Positions 44,843 to 54,469 of a DNA stretch of 64,000 bases are shown here, in pieces (position 1 is the stretch's first letter; each line of letters starts with the position of its first letter). The stretch spans positions 620,001-684,000 of the forward strand of contig NZ_JABBGK010000001.1 of NCBI RefSeq assembly GCF_012927355.1, given 5' to 3'. The DNA is from Rhizobium terricola. GTDB lineage: Bacteria; Pseudomonadota; Alphaproteobacteria; Rhizobiales; Rhizobiaceae. A program made the position numbers and the translations under genes. Below the pieces are notes generated by a model. The model saw only the letters and a program-made list of their open reading frames with translations. It had not been told where the DNA came from and ran no database searches.

Positions 44843-45634
44843 TCAGGCCGGGCGTTGAGTTGTTTTCTGGAAACGGGAGACCAACTGGATCAGGCCGAGG
44901 CATCCCCAGGTGATGCCGAAGGCGATGACGGCGAGTGCTGCCGGTTCGTAGGCACGGTTGGCACCGAGCAACTGCATGTAAGGGCCGAAGGCCGGACGGT
45001 TGAGCAGCGCCGCCATGGTGAACTCACCGATGACGATGGCGAAGGTCAGGAAGGCGCCGGAGAGAACCGCGATCAGCACGTTGGGCAGGATGATGCGGAA
45101 CAGGATGCGCGCCCAGCCGGCGCCGAGGCTCTGGGCGGCTTCCGTCAGCGTGCGCACGTCGATCGAGGACAGGCCCGTGTCGACGGCACGATACATGTAG
45201 GGCAGGGCGAGTGTCGCATAGCCGAACATCAGGAGCAGGTTGGTGCCGGTCAGCGTGCCGGTCAGTGGCAGCCAGCTCGAGGTGTTGTAGAGGCGGATAT
45301 AGCCGAAGACGATGACGATCGCCGGGATGACCAGCGGCAGAAGCGTCACGAATTCGATATAGGGGCGCAGGCCGGGCATGCGCAGCCGCACCCAGTAGGC
45401 GGTCGGCACGACGAGCACGATGCCGAAGACGATCGTCACCAGCGCCATCGTGACCGAATAGCTGAAGGTCTGCTGGAACTGCGCATCGCCGAGAACCTTG
45501 GCATAGGCGTCGAAGGAATATTCGCCGCGCCGCATCTTCAGCGAGAAGTTGGTCATGCCGATCAGCGGCAGGAAGAAGTAGAGGAGGCCGAACGCCAGCG
45601 CTCCCCAGGCCCAGATCTTTTTCATCGCAGCCAC
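44843..45634 (-). CDS. ABC importer permease (PotC-like)
   Basis: A 263-residue permease with six membrane segments and the coupling motif EAAQSLGAGWARILFRIILP. The start may be ATG 45634 or 45625. It overlaps the upstream permease gene by about 13 bp. Together with the PotB-like protein it forms the membrane channel. Confidence 0.9.
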   Translation of the reverse strand: MAAMKKIWAWGALAFGLLYFFLPLIGMTNFSLKMRRGEYSFDAYAKVLGDAQFQQTFSYSVTMALVTIVFGIVLVVPTAYWVRLRMPGLRPYIEFVTLLPLVIPAIVIVFGYIRLYNTSSWLPLTGTLTGTNLLLMFGYATLALPYMYRAVDTGLSSIDVRTLTEAAQSLGAGWARILFRIILPNVLIAVLSGAFLTFAIVIGEFTMAALLNRPAFGPYMQLLGANRAYEPAALAVIAFGITWGCLGLIQLVSRFQKTTQRPA

Positions 45635-46515
45635 CTTTCACTGCGGGCGCGCAGCCAAATGTAAAGGGCATTGGCAACACCGGTCACGACGATCATGCCG
45701 AAGGCAAGGGCGTAGCCGAGATGCGGATTGCCGAGCACGTCGCCGCGGATCTGGGCGAAGAGCAGGATCGGCACGATGTTCAGCGACGATCCCGTCAGCG
45801 CGATCGCGGTGGCGACGGCGCCGAAGGCATTGGCGAACAGCAGCGCCATGGTGCCGAGCAGCGAAGGCAGCAGGATCGGGAAGGCGACCATGCGCCAGTA
45901 TTGCACGTTGGTTGCCCCGAGGATCGAGGCGGCTTCCTTCCATTCGCGCTTCAGGCCGTCGATGGCCGGGGTGATGATGAGAATCATCAGCGGGATCTGG
46001 AAGAACAGATAGGTGACCGTCAGTCCCCAGAAGGAAAGCAGGTTGAAGCCGAGATGGGCGCGCAGGTCGAAGCCGAAATTGCTGCGCAGAAAGACGGTGA
46101 CCAGACCCATCGGGCCGAGCGTCGCGAGAAAGGCGAAGGCCAGCGGCACGCCGGCGAAATTCGAGGCGACACCCGAAAAGGTCAGGAGCGGCCCGCGGAT
46201 CCATTGCGGCAGTCCGCCGAGGATCACGGCGGTCGCCATGGCGAAGCCGATCAGGCAGCCGAGCAGGGCCGAGGCGAGGCTGATCTTGATCGAGATCCAG
46301 TAGGCCGCGAGGATCGAAGGCGTGAACAGGCCCCCGATGTTTTCGAGCGTGAAGGCGCCGTCGGCGTTCTGAAACGCGCCCAGCACGATCTTCATCGTCG
46401 GCAGGATCAGGAAAAGAAGTGTGAAGGCCGCGAAGGGGGCCACGCCGATCCAGTGGAGCGGCAGCCGTTTCGCGAGGCCTGCGGTCTGTGCGGTGGTGGT
46501 GCTGTCAGACGCCAT
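45622..46515 (-). CDS. ABC importer permease (PotB-like)
   Basis: A 297-residue permease with about six segments and the coupling motif EAASILGATNVQYWRMVAFP. ATG 46515 is preferred. A terminator-like hairpin at 46569-46596 lies between this gene and the binding protein gene upstream, so readthrough should limit permease amounts relative to binding protein. Confidence 0.9.
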   Translation of the reverse strand: MASDSTTTAQTAGLAKRLPLHWIGVAPFAAFTLLFLILPTMKIVLGAFQNADGAFTLENIGGLFTPSILAAYWISIKISLASALLGCLIGFAMATAVILGGLPQWIRGPLLTFSGVASNFAGVPLAFAFLATLGPMGLVTVFLRSNFGFDLRAHLGFNLLSFWGLTVTYLFFQIPLMILIITPAIDGLKREWKEAASILGATNVQYWRMVAFPILLPSLLGTMALLFANAFGAVATAIALTGSSLNIVPILLFAQIRGDVLGNPHLGYALAFGMIVVTGVANALYIWLRARSERWLR

Positions 46516-46568
46516 CCAGTTTGTCCCCTCGTCCACGCTTTGGTGCGCGGATCCCATTGAAGAGAAAA

Positions 46569-46596
46569 GCCGCCCCGGCCTCAAGACCGGGGCGGC
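46569..46596 (-). terminator. Rho-independent terminator between binding protein and permeases
   Basis: On the minus strand, GCCGCCCCGG and CCGGGGCGGC form a 10-bp stem with an 8-base loop, followed by TTTTCTCTTC. It probably terminates most transcripts after the binding protein gene, leaving partial readthrough. Confidence 0.8.
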
Positions 46597-46613
46597 ATTT
46601 CACAGCATTTTAA

Positions 46614-47720
46614 TTACTGTACGTTGGCGCCGACGACGCTGTCCCAACCGCCGGTGACGGCAGCCTTGTTGGCATCGACTTCCTCGAGCGTCGGGAAGTA
46701 GGCCTTTTCATAGGCAGCGGCCGGCGGCAGCTTGTCGAGCAGGGCCTGCGGGATCTTGCCGGCCTTGGACATGGCGTTGAAGCGGGCCGGGTGGCAGTAG
46801 CCGGCGAGCCATGCGGTCTGGCCTTCGTCGGAATAGAGATATTCCATCCAGAGCTTGGCAGCGTTCGGGTGCGGGGCGTAGGCCGAGATACCCTGAACGT
46901 AGACACCTGCGAGAACGCCAGATTCCGGAACGATGACGTCAACCGGCGGGTTGCCGGCCAGCGTGTCCTTCCAGGACAGGGCGTTGTAGTCCCAGGCGAC
47001 GACGATCGGGGTCGAGCCCTGAGCCAGCGTGCCGGACTTGCCGATGACCGGAACGAAGTTGCCAGCCTTGTTGAGTTCGGCGAAGTACTTCAGACCGGCT
47101 TCGCCGGCTTCCTTGCCAGCCTTGGCACCGGAAGCGAGGCCGGCGGCGAGAACGCCGAGGATGGCCTGGTTCGAAGCGCGCGGGTCACCGGCGAGAGCAA
47201 CCTGGCCGGCATAGTCAGCCTTCAGGAGGTCAGCCCAGTCCTTCGGGGTTTCCTTGACGAGATCCTTGTTCACGATCATCGACATGACGCCGTAGTAGTC
47301 GCCGTACCAGTAGCCTTCGGCGTCCTTGACGTTTTCCGGAATTTCGTCCCAGGTCGAGACCTTGTACGGCATCAGGAGGCCTTCGGCCTTCATCTGCGGA
47401 CCGAAGGCCAGACCGACGTCGACAACGTCCGGAGCCTGCGGGCCCTTGTTGTCCTTGTTGGCCTTGACGGCTTCGACTTCGTCAGCCGAGCCGGCATCCG
47501 GGTTCAGTTCGTTGACGCTGATTTCCGGGTACTTCTTCTTGAAGCCGTCGATCACGGCGCCGTAGCCGCACCAGTCGTGGGGCAGAGCGATCGTGGTCAG
47601 CATGCCTTCCTTCTTGGCGGCTTCGACCAGTTCGGCGCTCGGCTCGGCGAATGCGAGCGAGGTGGACGCGACGACCATTGCGGTCGACAGCGAGAGCATG
47701 CGGCGGAAATTCGTAATCAC
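46614..47720 (-). CDS. Periplasmic solute-binding protein (polyamine/iron type)
   Basis: A 368-residue binding protein with a signal peptide (SLSTAMVVASTSLAFA) and a type-2 binding-protein fold; segments APDVVDVGLAFGPQMKAEGL, VAWDYNALSWKD and YLYSDEGQTAWLAGYCHPAR are typical. GTG 47720 is the likely start, with AAGGAGA eight bases upstream. It is first in the importer operon, downstream of the RpiR regulator gene. Confidence 0.88.
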   Translation of the reverse strand: MITNFRRMLSLSTAMVVASTSLAFAEPSAELVEAAKKEGMLTTIALPHDWCGYGAVIDGFKKKYPEISVNELNPDAGSADEVEAVKANKDNKGPQAPDVVDVGLAFGPQMKAEGLLMPYKVSTWDEIPENVKDAEGYWYGDYYGVMSMIVNKDLVKETPKDWADLLKADYAGQVALAGDPRASNQAILGVLAAGLASGAKAGKEAGEAGLKYFAELNKAGNFVPVIGKSGTLAQGSTPIVVAWDYNALSWKDTLAGNPPVDVIVPESGVLAGVYVQGISAYAPHPNAAKLWMEYLYSDEGQTAWLAGYCHPARFNAMSKAGKIPQALLDKLPPAAAYEKAYFPTLEEVDANKAAVTGGWDSVVGANVQ

Positions 47721-47871
47721 TGAAGTTCTCCTTGTTGGTTTTGCAGCGATGCGGGACTGATATTCAGCTTGCATGATAGTTATGTGACGGTTCCTGCTCA
47801 GTGCCTTTCAGGCGTCAAGCACGTCCCTTTTTCTGTTCTCTTTTCCTTCTTACCTCCCGATGCGATGGCAT

Positions 47872-48807
47872 TCAGCGCGGCTTGCGAAACAGCCGCGCCT
47901 TTTCGAACAGACCTTCGAGCGTATTCATGCGCTCTCGGGTCTCATCCCAGGCCGAGCTTTGGACGGCTTCGATCAGGGCTTCGACGACGAACAGCGTGAC
48001 GACCGAGGAATCCCATGCGGAGGGTGCCTCGATATCGACCTTGAAACAGTGTCTTGCATGCTTGGCGACCGGCGAACTCCACGGGTCGGTGAACAGGATG
48101 ATCTCGACGCCGCTCGCTTTCGCGACCGCGGCGAGCGTCTCCATGTCCGCCTCGTAGCGGCGGATGTCGAAGATCACCAGAACGTCACCCTCGCTCATGT
48201 TGAGCACGTTTTGCGGCCACGAACTGGTGTTCGCCGTCATCAACGCCGTCTTGGGGCGGATGACCTGCATGTGGGTGAAAAAGTATTCGGCAAGCGCCCC
48301 GGTGATGCGCCCGCCGACGAAATAGACATTGCGGCGGCGGTCGGAGAGCAGGCGGGCGGCATCGTCGAAAGAGACGGTGTCCAGCCCGCTCAGGGTCTGC
48401 CGCATGTTGTTCATCACCGCTTCTGCGAAGCGGTTGAGGATATGGGTGCCCGGTGCGTTCGATGCCCAGCGGTCGTGCTTGGCGATCGGGCCGGACAGCG
48501 TCGCCTCGAGCTCCTGATGCAGATGCGCCTGGAATTCCGGGTAGCCCTTGTAGCCGAGCTTCTGGACCATGCGGGCGACGGTCGGCGTCGAGACGCCGGC
48601 ATTGTCGGCGACCGTGGTGATCGAGCCGAGGCCGGATACCGGATAGTTGTCGAGCAGGCTTTCCGCGAGCTGACGCTCAGCGCGCGTCAACCCATCGAAA
48701 TGGGTGCGGATTACGTCCGACACTGTTTTCGGCGCCTGTTTCAACGTCTGTTTTCCCCTTGGGCCGATCTTCTGCCGGCCTGTCACAAAGTTAAACTTGG
48801 CTGTCAC
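47872..48807 (-). CDS. RpiR/MurR-family regulator
   Basis: A 311-residue regulator with an N-terminal helix-turn-helix (TTVADNAGVSTPTVARMVQK) and a C-terminal SIS domain (about 130-280, RRNVYFVGGRITGALAEYFF) that usually binds a phosphosugar. It lies upstream of the importer genes on the same strand and is divergent from the N-formylglutamate amidohydrolase-like gene, so it may control both. The inverted repeat at 48822-48842 is a candidate site. Confidence 0.88.
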   Translation of the reverse strand: MTAKFNFVTGRQKIGPRGKQTLKQAPKTVSDVIRTHFDGLTRAERQLAESLLDNYPVSGLGSITTVADNAGVSTPTVARMVQKLGYKGYPEFQAHLHQELEATLSGPIAKHDRWASNAPGTHILNRFAEAVMNNMRQTLSGLDTVSFDDAARLLSDRRRNVYFVGGRITGALAEYFFTHMQVIRPKTALMTANTSSWPQNVLNMSEGDVLVIFDIRRYEADMETLAAVAKASGVEIILFTDPWSSPVAKHARHCFKVDIEAPSAWDSSVVTLFVVEALIEAVQSSAWDETRERMNTLEGLFEKARLFRKPR

Positions 48808-48821
48808 AATCCTGTCAACGC

Positions 48822-48842
48822 GAAAATTGAAGAGAAATTTTC
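48822..48842. promoter_or_regulatory. Inverted repeat between RpiR and amidohydrolase genes
   Basis: GAAAATT and AATTTTC pair around seven bases just upstream of the RpiR gene. RpiR-family operators are often A+T-rich palindromes of this kind. Binding is inferred. Confidence 0.4.
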
Positions 48843-48924
48843 AAGGCATGGTTGACACTGTCGCAATCGTGAAGAATTCTCTTCGTCAAGAAAATAAGCC
48901 GGAAGGCGCGGGGGAAAATACCGC

Positions 48925-49692
48925 ATGCTCTTGAGGACGGACATCCTGACAGAGGCAGACGGCGAAGCCGTCGCCGTTGAGAATGCCGACGGGGCAGGGG
49001 CCTGCCTCTTCGTCTGCGAGCACGCGTCCCGCCGCATGCCGGAGCGTGCCGGAAATCTCGGCCTCGACGATGATGCTCTGGTCAGCCACATCGCATGGGA
49101 TCCGGGCGCACTGGCGGTTGCCAAGCGGCTTTCCGCCAAACTCGACGGCCCACTCGTCCACCAGCGGTTTTCCCGCCTCGTCTACGATTGCAACCGCCCG
49201 CCGGAAGCGCCGGGGGCGATGCCGGAAAAGAGCGAGATCTACGAGATCCCGGGCAATTGCGGCCTGTCGCCGGCGGAGCGCTATGCCCGCACCGCGGCCC
49301 TCTACATTCCCTTTCACGACCGCATTTCGGACCTTCTGGCCGCGCGCATGGCGCGGGGCCAGGAAACCGTTCTGGTCACGGTCCACAGCTTCACGCCGGT
49401 CTATATGGGCCGGAAGCGGGAGGTCGAAATCGGCATCCTGCACGACAGCGACAGCCGGCTCGCGGACGGCATGCTCGATGCGGCCAAGGCAGGCTCGTAC
49501 AATGTCGGGCGCAACGAGCCCTATGGGCCGGAAGACGGCGTAACGCATAGCCTGCGGCTGCATGCCCTGCCGCACGGGTTGTTGAATGTCATGATCGAGG
49601 TCAGAAACGACCTGATACGAGATGAGGTCGGCCAAGGGGTCATGGCCGACTATCTGGCGGAGTTGATCGTGAAGGCGATCGCCCACCGCTAG
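48925..49692 (+). CDS. N-formylglutamate amidohydrolase-like protein
   Basis: A 255-residue protein of the N-formylglutamate amidohydrolase (HutG type) family: FVCEHASRRMPERAGNLG, HIAWDPGALAVAKRLSAKLD, and TVHSFTPVYMGRKREVEIGI. Family members hydrolyse N-formylglutamate or other acyl-glutamates. No other histidine-utilisation gene is present; it begins the amine cluster and could cleave a gamma-glutamyl compound instead. Divergent from the RpiR gene. Confidence 0.85.
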   Translation: MLLRTDILTEADGEAVAVENADGAGACLFVCEHASRRMPERAGNLGLDDDALVSHIAWDPGALAVAKRLSAKLDGPLVHQRFSRLVYDCNRPPEAPGAMPEKSEIYEIPGNCGLSPAERYARTAALYIPFHDRISDLLAARMARGQETVLVTVHSFTPVYMGRKREVEIGILHDSDSRLADGMLDAAKAGSYNVGRNEPYGPEDGVTHSLRLHALPHGLLNVMIEVRNDLIRDEVGQGVMADYLAELIVKAIAHR

Positions 49693-49811
49693 GAAAAGAA
49701 AAAAAGACCCCGGGGATCAGTTGATCTGCGTAACGGCTGCCGGTTCTGTCGGCAGCGCTGCACACGAAATTGTCCGCAATCCCGCGGACGATCGGTTAAT
49801 TGGGGGACGTC

Positions 49812-51356
49812 ATGTCAGATTATACCGAAGCAGACAAAAAACACGACGTGCATATCCTGCACTCCATGGGCTATGCCCAGGAACTCGAACGTAGCATGAG
49901 CTCGTTCTCGAATTTCGCGATTTCATTTTCCATCATATGCATCATGTCCGGCGGTATCAACTCGCTCGCACAGGCGACGTCCGGCGCAGGCGGTATCGCG
50001 ATCGGGCTAGGCTGGCCGCTCGGCTGCCTGATGTCCGGTTTCTTTGCGCTGGCGCTGGCGCAGATCTCGTCGGCCTATCCGACGGCCGGTGGGCTCTATC
50101 ACTGGGGTTCGATCCTCGGCAACCGCTTCACCGGCTGGCTGTCGGCCTGGCTCAACCTGCTCGGCCTGATCACCGTTCTGGGCGCCATCAATGTCGGCAC
50201 CTACTACTTCTTCTTCGGCGCATTCGGTGCCTATTTCGGCATGGAAGACACGCTTATGGTGCGTGTTCTTTTCGTCGGTGCGATCACCGGTCTGATGGCT
50301 CTGATCAATCATGTCGGTATCGGTCTGACGGCAAAGCTCACGGACATGTCGGGCTATCTCATCCTGGCGGCCGCCATCGGTCTGACAGTCGTTTGCCTGG
50401 TATCGGCGCCGTCCTACGAGTTCGCACGGCTTTTCACGCTCAGCAACTATTCGGGTGAAGCCGGCGGCAATGTCTGGCCGTCGGTGTCGAGCGGCTGGGT
50501 CTTCGCGCTCGGTCTGCTGCTGCCGGTCTATACGATCACCGGCTACGATGCCTCGGCCCATACCTCTGAAGAGACCGTGCGCGCCCAGCATTCCGTGCCG
50601 CGTGGAATGGTGTCCTCGGTTCTTTGGGCATCGGTCTTCGGTTACATTATGCTGTGCTCCTTCGTTCTGATGATCCCGAACATGGACGACGCCGCCAAGC
50701 AGGGCTGGAACGTGTTCTTCTGGGCGATGGACAGCCAGGTCAACCCGACGGTAAAGTTCGTGCTCTATCTCGCGATCTTCATCTCGCAATTCCTGTGCGG
50801 TCTGGCGACGGTCACCTCGGCATCGCGCATGATTTTTGCCTTTTCGCGCGACAAAGGCCTGCCGGGCTCCAGCGCGCTGGCCAAGGTCAGCCCGAAATTC
50901 CGTACACCGGTCGCCGCCATCTGGACCGCTGCCGTGCTCTCGGTGCTGTTCGTCTGGGGCACGTCGGAGGTCACCATCGGTGAGGCGTCCGCCTATGCGA
51001 TCGTCGTCTCGTGCACGGTCATCTTCCTGTTCCTGTCCTTTGCCCTGCCGATCGGTCTGGGGCTTTTTGCTCACGGCACGCCGAAATGGCATGCCATGGG
51101 TCCCTGGGATCTGGGGGCAGCACGCTTCAAGATCGTCGCCATACTGTCGCTTGTGTCCATGGCGGTGATTTTCGTCATCGGCATCCAGCCGCCGAACGAC
51201 TGGGCGCTCTACATCACGCTCGGCTTCTTCGTGCTGACCGCGATCGTCTGGCTCGTTTTCGAAAACAAGCGCTTCAAAGGCCCGCCGATCGGTGCGGAAG
51301 TGGCCAAGCGCCAGGCCGAGATTGCGGCGGCCGAGAAGGCTGTCGGCGAGGTGTAA
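49812..51356 (+). CDS. APC-superfamily amino acid/amine permease
   Basis: A 514-residue permease with twelve membrane segments. The N-terminus FSNFAISFSIICIMSGGINS and YDASAHTSEETVRAQHSVPR are typical of the GABA-permease-like (UGA4/BAT1) branch. GGGGGACGTC precedes ATG 49812. It likely imports an amine or amino acid for the enzymes encoded next. Confidence 0.9.
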   Translation: MSDYTEADKKHDVHILHSMGYAQELERSMSSFSNFAISFSIICIMSGGINSLAQATSGAGGIAIGLGWPLGCLMSGFFALALAQISSAYPTAGGLYHWGSILGNRFTGWLSAWLNLLGLITVLGAINVGTYYFFFGAFGAYFGMEDTLMVRVLFVGAITGLMALINHVGIGLTAKLTDMSGYLILAAAIGLTVVCLVSAPSYEFARLFTLSNYSGEAGGNVWPSVSSGWVFALGLLLPVYTITGYDASAHTSEETVRAQHSVPRGMVSSVLWASVFGYIMLCSFVLMIPNMDDAAKQGWNVFFWAMDSQVNPTVKFVLYLAIFISQFLCGLATVTSASRMIFAFSRDKGLPGSSALAKVSPKFRTPVAAIWTAAVLSVLFVWGTSEVTIGEASAYAIVVSCTVIFLFLSFALPIGLGLFAHGTPKWHAMGPWDLGAARFKIVAILSLVSMAVIFVIGIQPPNDWALYITLGFFVLTAIVWLVFENKRFKGPPIGAEVAKRQAEIAAAEKAVGEV

Positions 51357-51378
51357 GCCTCGAGAGCCGTGAGACTAT

Positions 51379-51401
51379 CCCCGGCCGTCAGTCGGCCGGG
51401 G
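51379..51401. repeat. Hairpin between permease and GS-like genes
   Basis: CCCCGGCCG and CGGCCGGGG pair perfectly around TCAGT, 22 bp after the permease stop. No T tract follows, so it may be a stabiliser or attenuator. Confidence 0.6.
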
Positions 51402-51467
51402 CATCAAAAAACAAAGGGAAAACAGGCCGGCGCGCCTGAAACAACCATAATCAGCGGGCTTACTCAA

Positions 51468-52832
51468 ATGACGTACACATTCGACGAACTGAAAAAGGAT
51501 GTCGCCGAGGGGCGCATCGATACCGTTCTGGCCTGCCAGGTCGACATGCAGGGGCGGCTCATGGGCAAGCGCTTCCAGGCGGAGTATTTCGTCGAGAGCG
51601 CCTATGAAGAGACGCACAGCTGCAATTACCTGCTGGCCACCGACATGGAGATGGAAACCGTCTCCGGCTACAAGGCGACGAGCTGGGAAAAGGGCTATGG
51701 CGACTACACCATGAAGCCCGATCTTTCGACGCTGCGGCGGGTCCCCTGGCTGGAAGGCACGGCGCTGGTTCTCTGCGACGTGCAGGATCACCATACCCAT
51801 GCGGACGTACCGCATTCGCCGCGCGCGATCCTGAAGAAGCAGGTCGCCCGGCTCGAGGCCATGGGTCTCAAGGCCTTCATGGCGACCGAACTCGAATTTT
51901 TCCTCTTCGACCAGACCTATGACGACGCGCGCGCCTCGGGCTATCGCGACCTGCAGCTCGTCAGCGGCTACAACGAGGACTATCACATCTTCCAGACCAC
52001 CAAGGAAGAAGACGTGATGCGGGCGATCCGCAAGGGACTGCAGGGCGCCGGCATTCCGGTCGAGAACTCCAAGGGCGAGGCATCGGCCGGCCAGGAGGAA
52101 ATCAACGTCCGCTACGCCGATGCGCTGACCATGGCCGACCGGCACGTGATCATCAAGAACGCCTGCAAGGAGATCGCCTGGACGCGCGGCAAGGCGATCA
52201 CCTTCCTCGCCAAGTGGCACTACAACGCCGCCGGCTCCTCGTCGCATATCCACCAGTCACTGTGGTCCGCCGACGGCAAGACGCCGCTGTTCTTCGATCC
52301 GAAGGACAAGTACGGCATGTCGGAAACGATGAAGCACTACATGGCGGGCCTGCTCGCGCATGCGAGCGAGATCACCTATTTCCTGGCGCCCTACATCAAT
52401 TCCTACAAGCGCTTCATGGCCGGCACCTTCGCCCCGACCAAGGCGATCTGGTCGAAGGACAACCGCACCGCCGGCTACCGTCTGTGCGGCGAGGGCACCA
52501 AGGGCATCCGCGTCGAATGCCGCGTCGGCGGTTCCGACCTCAATCCCTATCTCGCCATGGCAGCCCTGATCGCGGCCGGCATCGACGGGATCGAGAAGAA
52601 GATGGCGCTGGAGCCTGCCTTCACCGGTGACGCCTATGGTGCGCAGGACGTGCGGGAGATCCCGCGCACGCTCCGAGCCGCCACCGAGGCGTTGACCGGT
52701 TCGGCCATGCTGCGCTCCGCCCTCGGCGACGATGTCGTCGACCACTATGTGCGTGCGGCCGAGTGGGAGCAGGAAGAGTATGACCGCAAGATCACCGATT
52801 GGGAGGTGGCCCGCGGTTTCGAACGCGCCTGA
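51468..52832 (+). CDS. Glutamine-synthetase-family gamma-glutamyl ligase
   Basis: A 454-residue protein of the GS family (PuuA/GlnT/IpuC type), which attaches glutamate to an amine using ATP. Catalytic motifs are MATELEFFLFD, EASAGQEEINV, NAAGSSSHIHQSLW, KRFMAGTFAPTKAIWSKDNR and ECRVGGSDLNPYLAMAA. It lacks the Tyr-adenylation site of canonical GlnA. In its context it probably makes a gamma-glutamyl amine, such as gamma-glutamyl-putrescine or -ethanolamide; the substrate is open. Confidence 0.88.
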   Translation: MTYTFDELKKDVAEGRIDTVLACQVDMQGRLMGKRFQAEYFVESAYEETHSCNYLLATDMEMETVSGYKATSWEKGYGDYTMKPDLSTLRRVPWLEGTALVLCDVQDHHTHADVPHSPRAILKKQVARLEAMGLKAFMATELEFFLFDQTYDDARASGYRDLQLVSGYNEDYHIFQTTKEEDVMRAIRKGLQGAGIPVENSKGEASAGQEEINVRYADALTMADRHVIIKNACKEIAWTRGKAITFLAKWHYNAAGSSSHIHQSLWSADGKTPLFFDPKDKYGMSETMKHYMAGLLAHASEITYFLAPYINSYKRFMAGTFAPTKAIWSKDNRTAGYRLCGEGTKGIRVECRVGGSDLNPYLAMAALIAAGIDGIEKKMALEPAFTGDAYGAQDVREIPRTLRAATEALTGSAMLRSALGDDVVDHYVRAAEWEQEEYDRKITDWEVARGFERA

Positions 52833-53083
52833 GGCATGATCGCTGGCGGCGTCTGGCCTTCCGGCGGTCTATCCCTTTCGGGTGATATTCCTGTCATGCG
52901 ATTGACGGTAAGAGAGATTCAAGGCCCTTCGCGGTTCGACCGGGGAGGGCGTTCGTGCCAGCAAGGGCCGGACCGCGCCGAGGCGTCGTCCGGTCGGGCT
53001 GGGGCGGTTGCGCCATCTTGGCAGATGGTGCCGCGCCCCGCTTCGCGCTACTGGCAAGCAAGGCTTTCAAGGAGCAACTGAGA

Positions 53084-54469
53084 ATGACCATGATCAAATG
53101 CATTTCGCCGATCGACCAGTCGGTCTACGCCGAGCGTCCCGCGATGTCGCTCGAAGCCGCCAGCGAGGCGGTGGCGCGCGCCCGCAAGGCCCAGAAGGCC
53201 TGGGCCCGCCGTCCGCTCGAAGAGCGCGTCCAGCTCGTCCTCAAGGGCGTCGCCCGCCTCAACGAGATGTCGGACGAAGTCGTGCCCGAACTCGCCCACA
53301 TGATGGGCCGCCCGGTCCGCTACGGCGGTGAATACAAGGGCTTCAACGAGCGTTCCAACTATGTCGCCTCGATCGCAGCCGACGCACTGAAGCCGCTCGT
53401 CATCGAGGAAAGTGCCGCCTTCGAACGCCGTATCGAGCGCGAGGCCCAGGGCGTCGTGTTCGTCATCGCGCCGTGGAACTATCCTTACATGACGGCGATC
53501 AACACGGTCGCCCCGGCGCTGATGGCCGGCAACACGGTCGTCATCAAGCATGCCACGCAGACCCTGCTGGTTGGCGAGCGCATGGTGCGCGCCTTCGTCG
53601 AGGCCGGCGTTCCGGATGACGTCTTCGTCAACGTCTTCCTCGACCACGCCACCACCTCGGCGCTGATCGCCACCGGCAAGTTCAACTTCATCAACTTCAC
53701 CGGTTCCGTCGAGGGCGGCCGTTCGATCGAGCGCGCCGCTGCCGGCACGTTTGCCGGTCTCGGCCTCGAACTCGGCGGCAAGGATCCGGCCTATGTCATG
53801 GAAGACGCCGATCTGGATGCTGCCGTCGACACGCTGATGGACGGCGCCACCTACAATTCCGGACAGTGCTGCTGCGGCATCGAGCGCATCTACGTGCATG
53901 AGAGCCTCTACGACAGCTTCGTCGAGAAGTCCGTCGCATGGGTGTCCAACTACAAGCTCGGCAACCCGCTCGATCCGGAAACGACGCTCGGCCCCATGGC
54001 CCATCGCCGCTTCGCCGCGCATGTGCGCGAACAGATCGCCGCTGCCGTCGCCAAGGGCGCCAAGACCCATGTCGATCCGAAGCTCTTCCCGCAGGATGAC
54101 GGCCACGCTTACCTCATGCCGCAGATCCTGACCAACGTCGATCACTCGATGTCCTTCATGAAGGACGAGACCTTCGGTCCGGCCGTCGGCATCATGAAGG
54201 TCAAGACCGATGACGAAGCGCTCGCCCTGATGAACGACAGCCAGTATGGCCTCACCGCATCGCTCTGGACGCAGGATCCCGAGCGCGCCGGCCGCATCGG
54301 CCGTGAAATCGAGACTGGTACGGTCTTCATGAACCGTGCGGACTATCTCGACCCGGCGCTCTGCTGGACCGGCGTCAAGGAAACCGGCAAGGGCGGCTCG
54401 CTCTCGGTCATCGGCTTCCAGAACCTCACCCGCCCGAAATCCTACCACCTCAAGAAGGTCACGAAATGA
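53084..54469 (+). CDS. Aldehyde dehydrogenase
   Basis: A 461-residue NAD(P)-dependent aldehyde dehydrogenase: FVIAPWNYPYM, FTGSVEGG, the catalytic Glu in LELGGKDPAYV and nucleophilic Cys in NSGQCCCGIERIY. AAGGAG is nine bases before ATG 53084. It overlaps the alcohol dehydrogenase gene by 4 bp, so both likely act in sequence: alcohol to aldehyde to acid. Substrate unknown; PuuC-like chemistry on a gamma-glutamyl aldehyde is plausible. Confidence 0.92.
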   Translation: MTMIKCISPIDQSVYAERPAMSLEAASEAVARARKAQKAWARRPLEERVQLVLKGVARLNEMSDEVVPELAHMMGRPVRYGGEYKGFNERSNYVASIAADALKPLVIEESAAFERRIEREAQGVVFVIAPWNYPYMTAINTVAPALMAGNTVVIKHATQTLLVGERMVRAFVEAGVPDDVFVNVFLDHATTSALIATGKFNFINFTGSVEGGRSIERAAAGTFAGLGLELGGKDPAYVMEDADLDAAVDTLMDGATYNSGQCCCGIERIYVHESLYDSFVEKSVAWVSNYKLGNPLDPETTLGPMAHRRFAAHVREQIAAAVAKGAKTHVDPKLFPQDDGHAYLMPQILTNVDHSMSFMKDETFGPAVGIMKVKTDDEALALMNDSQYGLTASLWTQDPERAGRIGREIETGTVFMNRADYLDPALCWTGVKETGKGGSLSVIGFQNLTRPKSYHLKKVTK

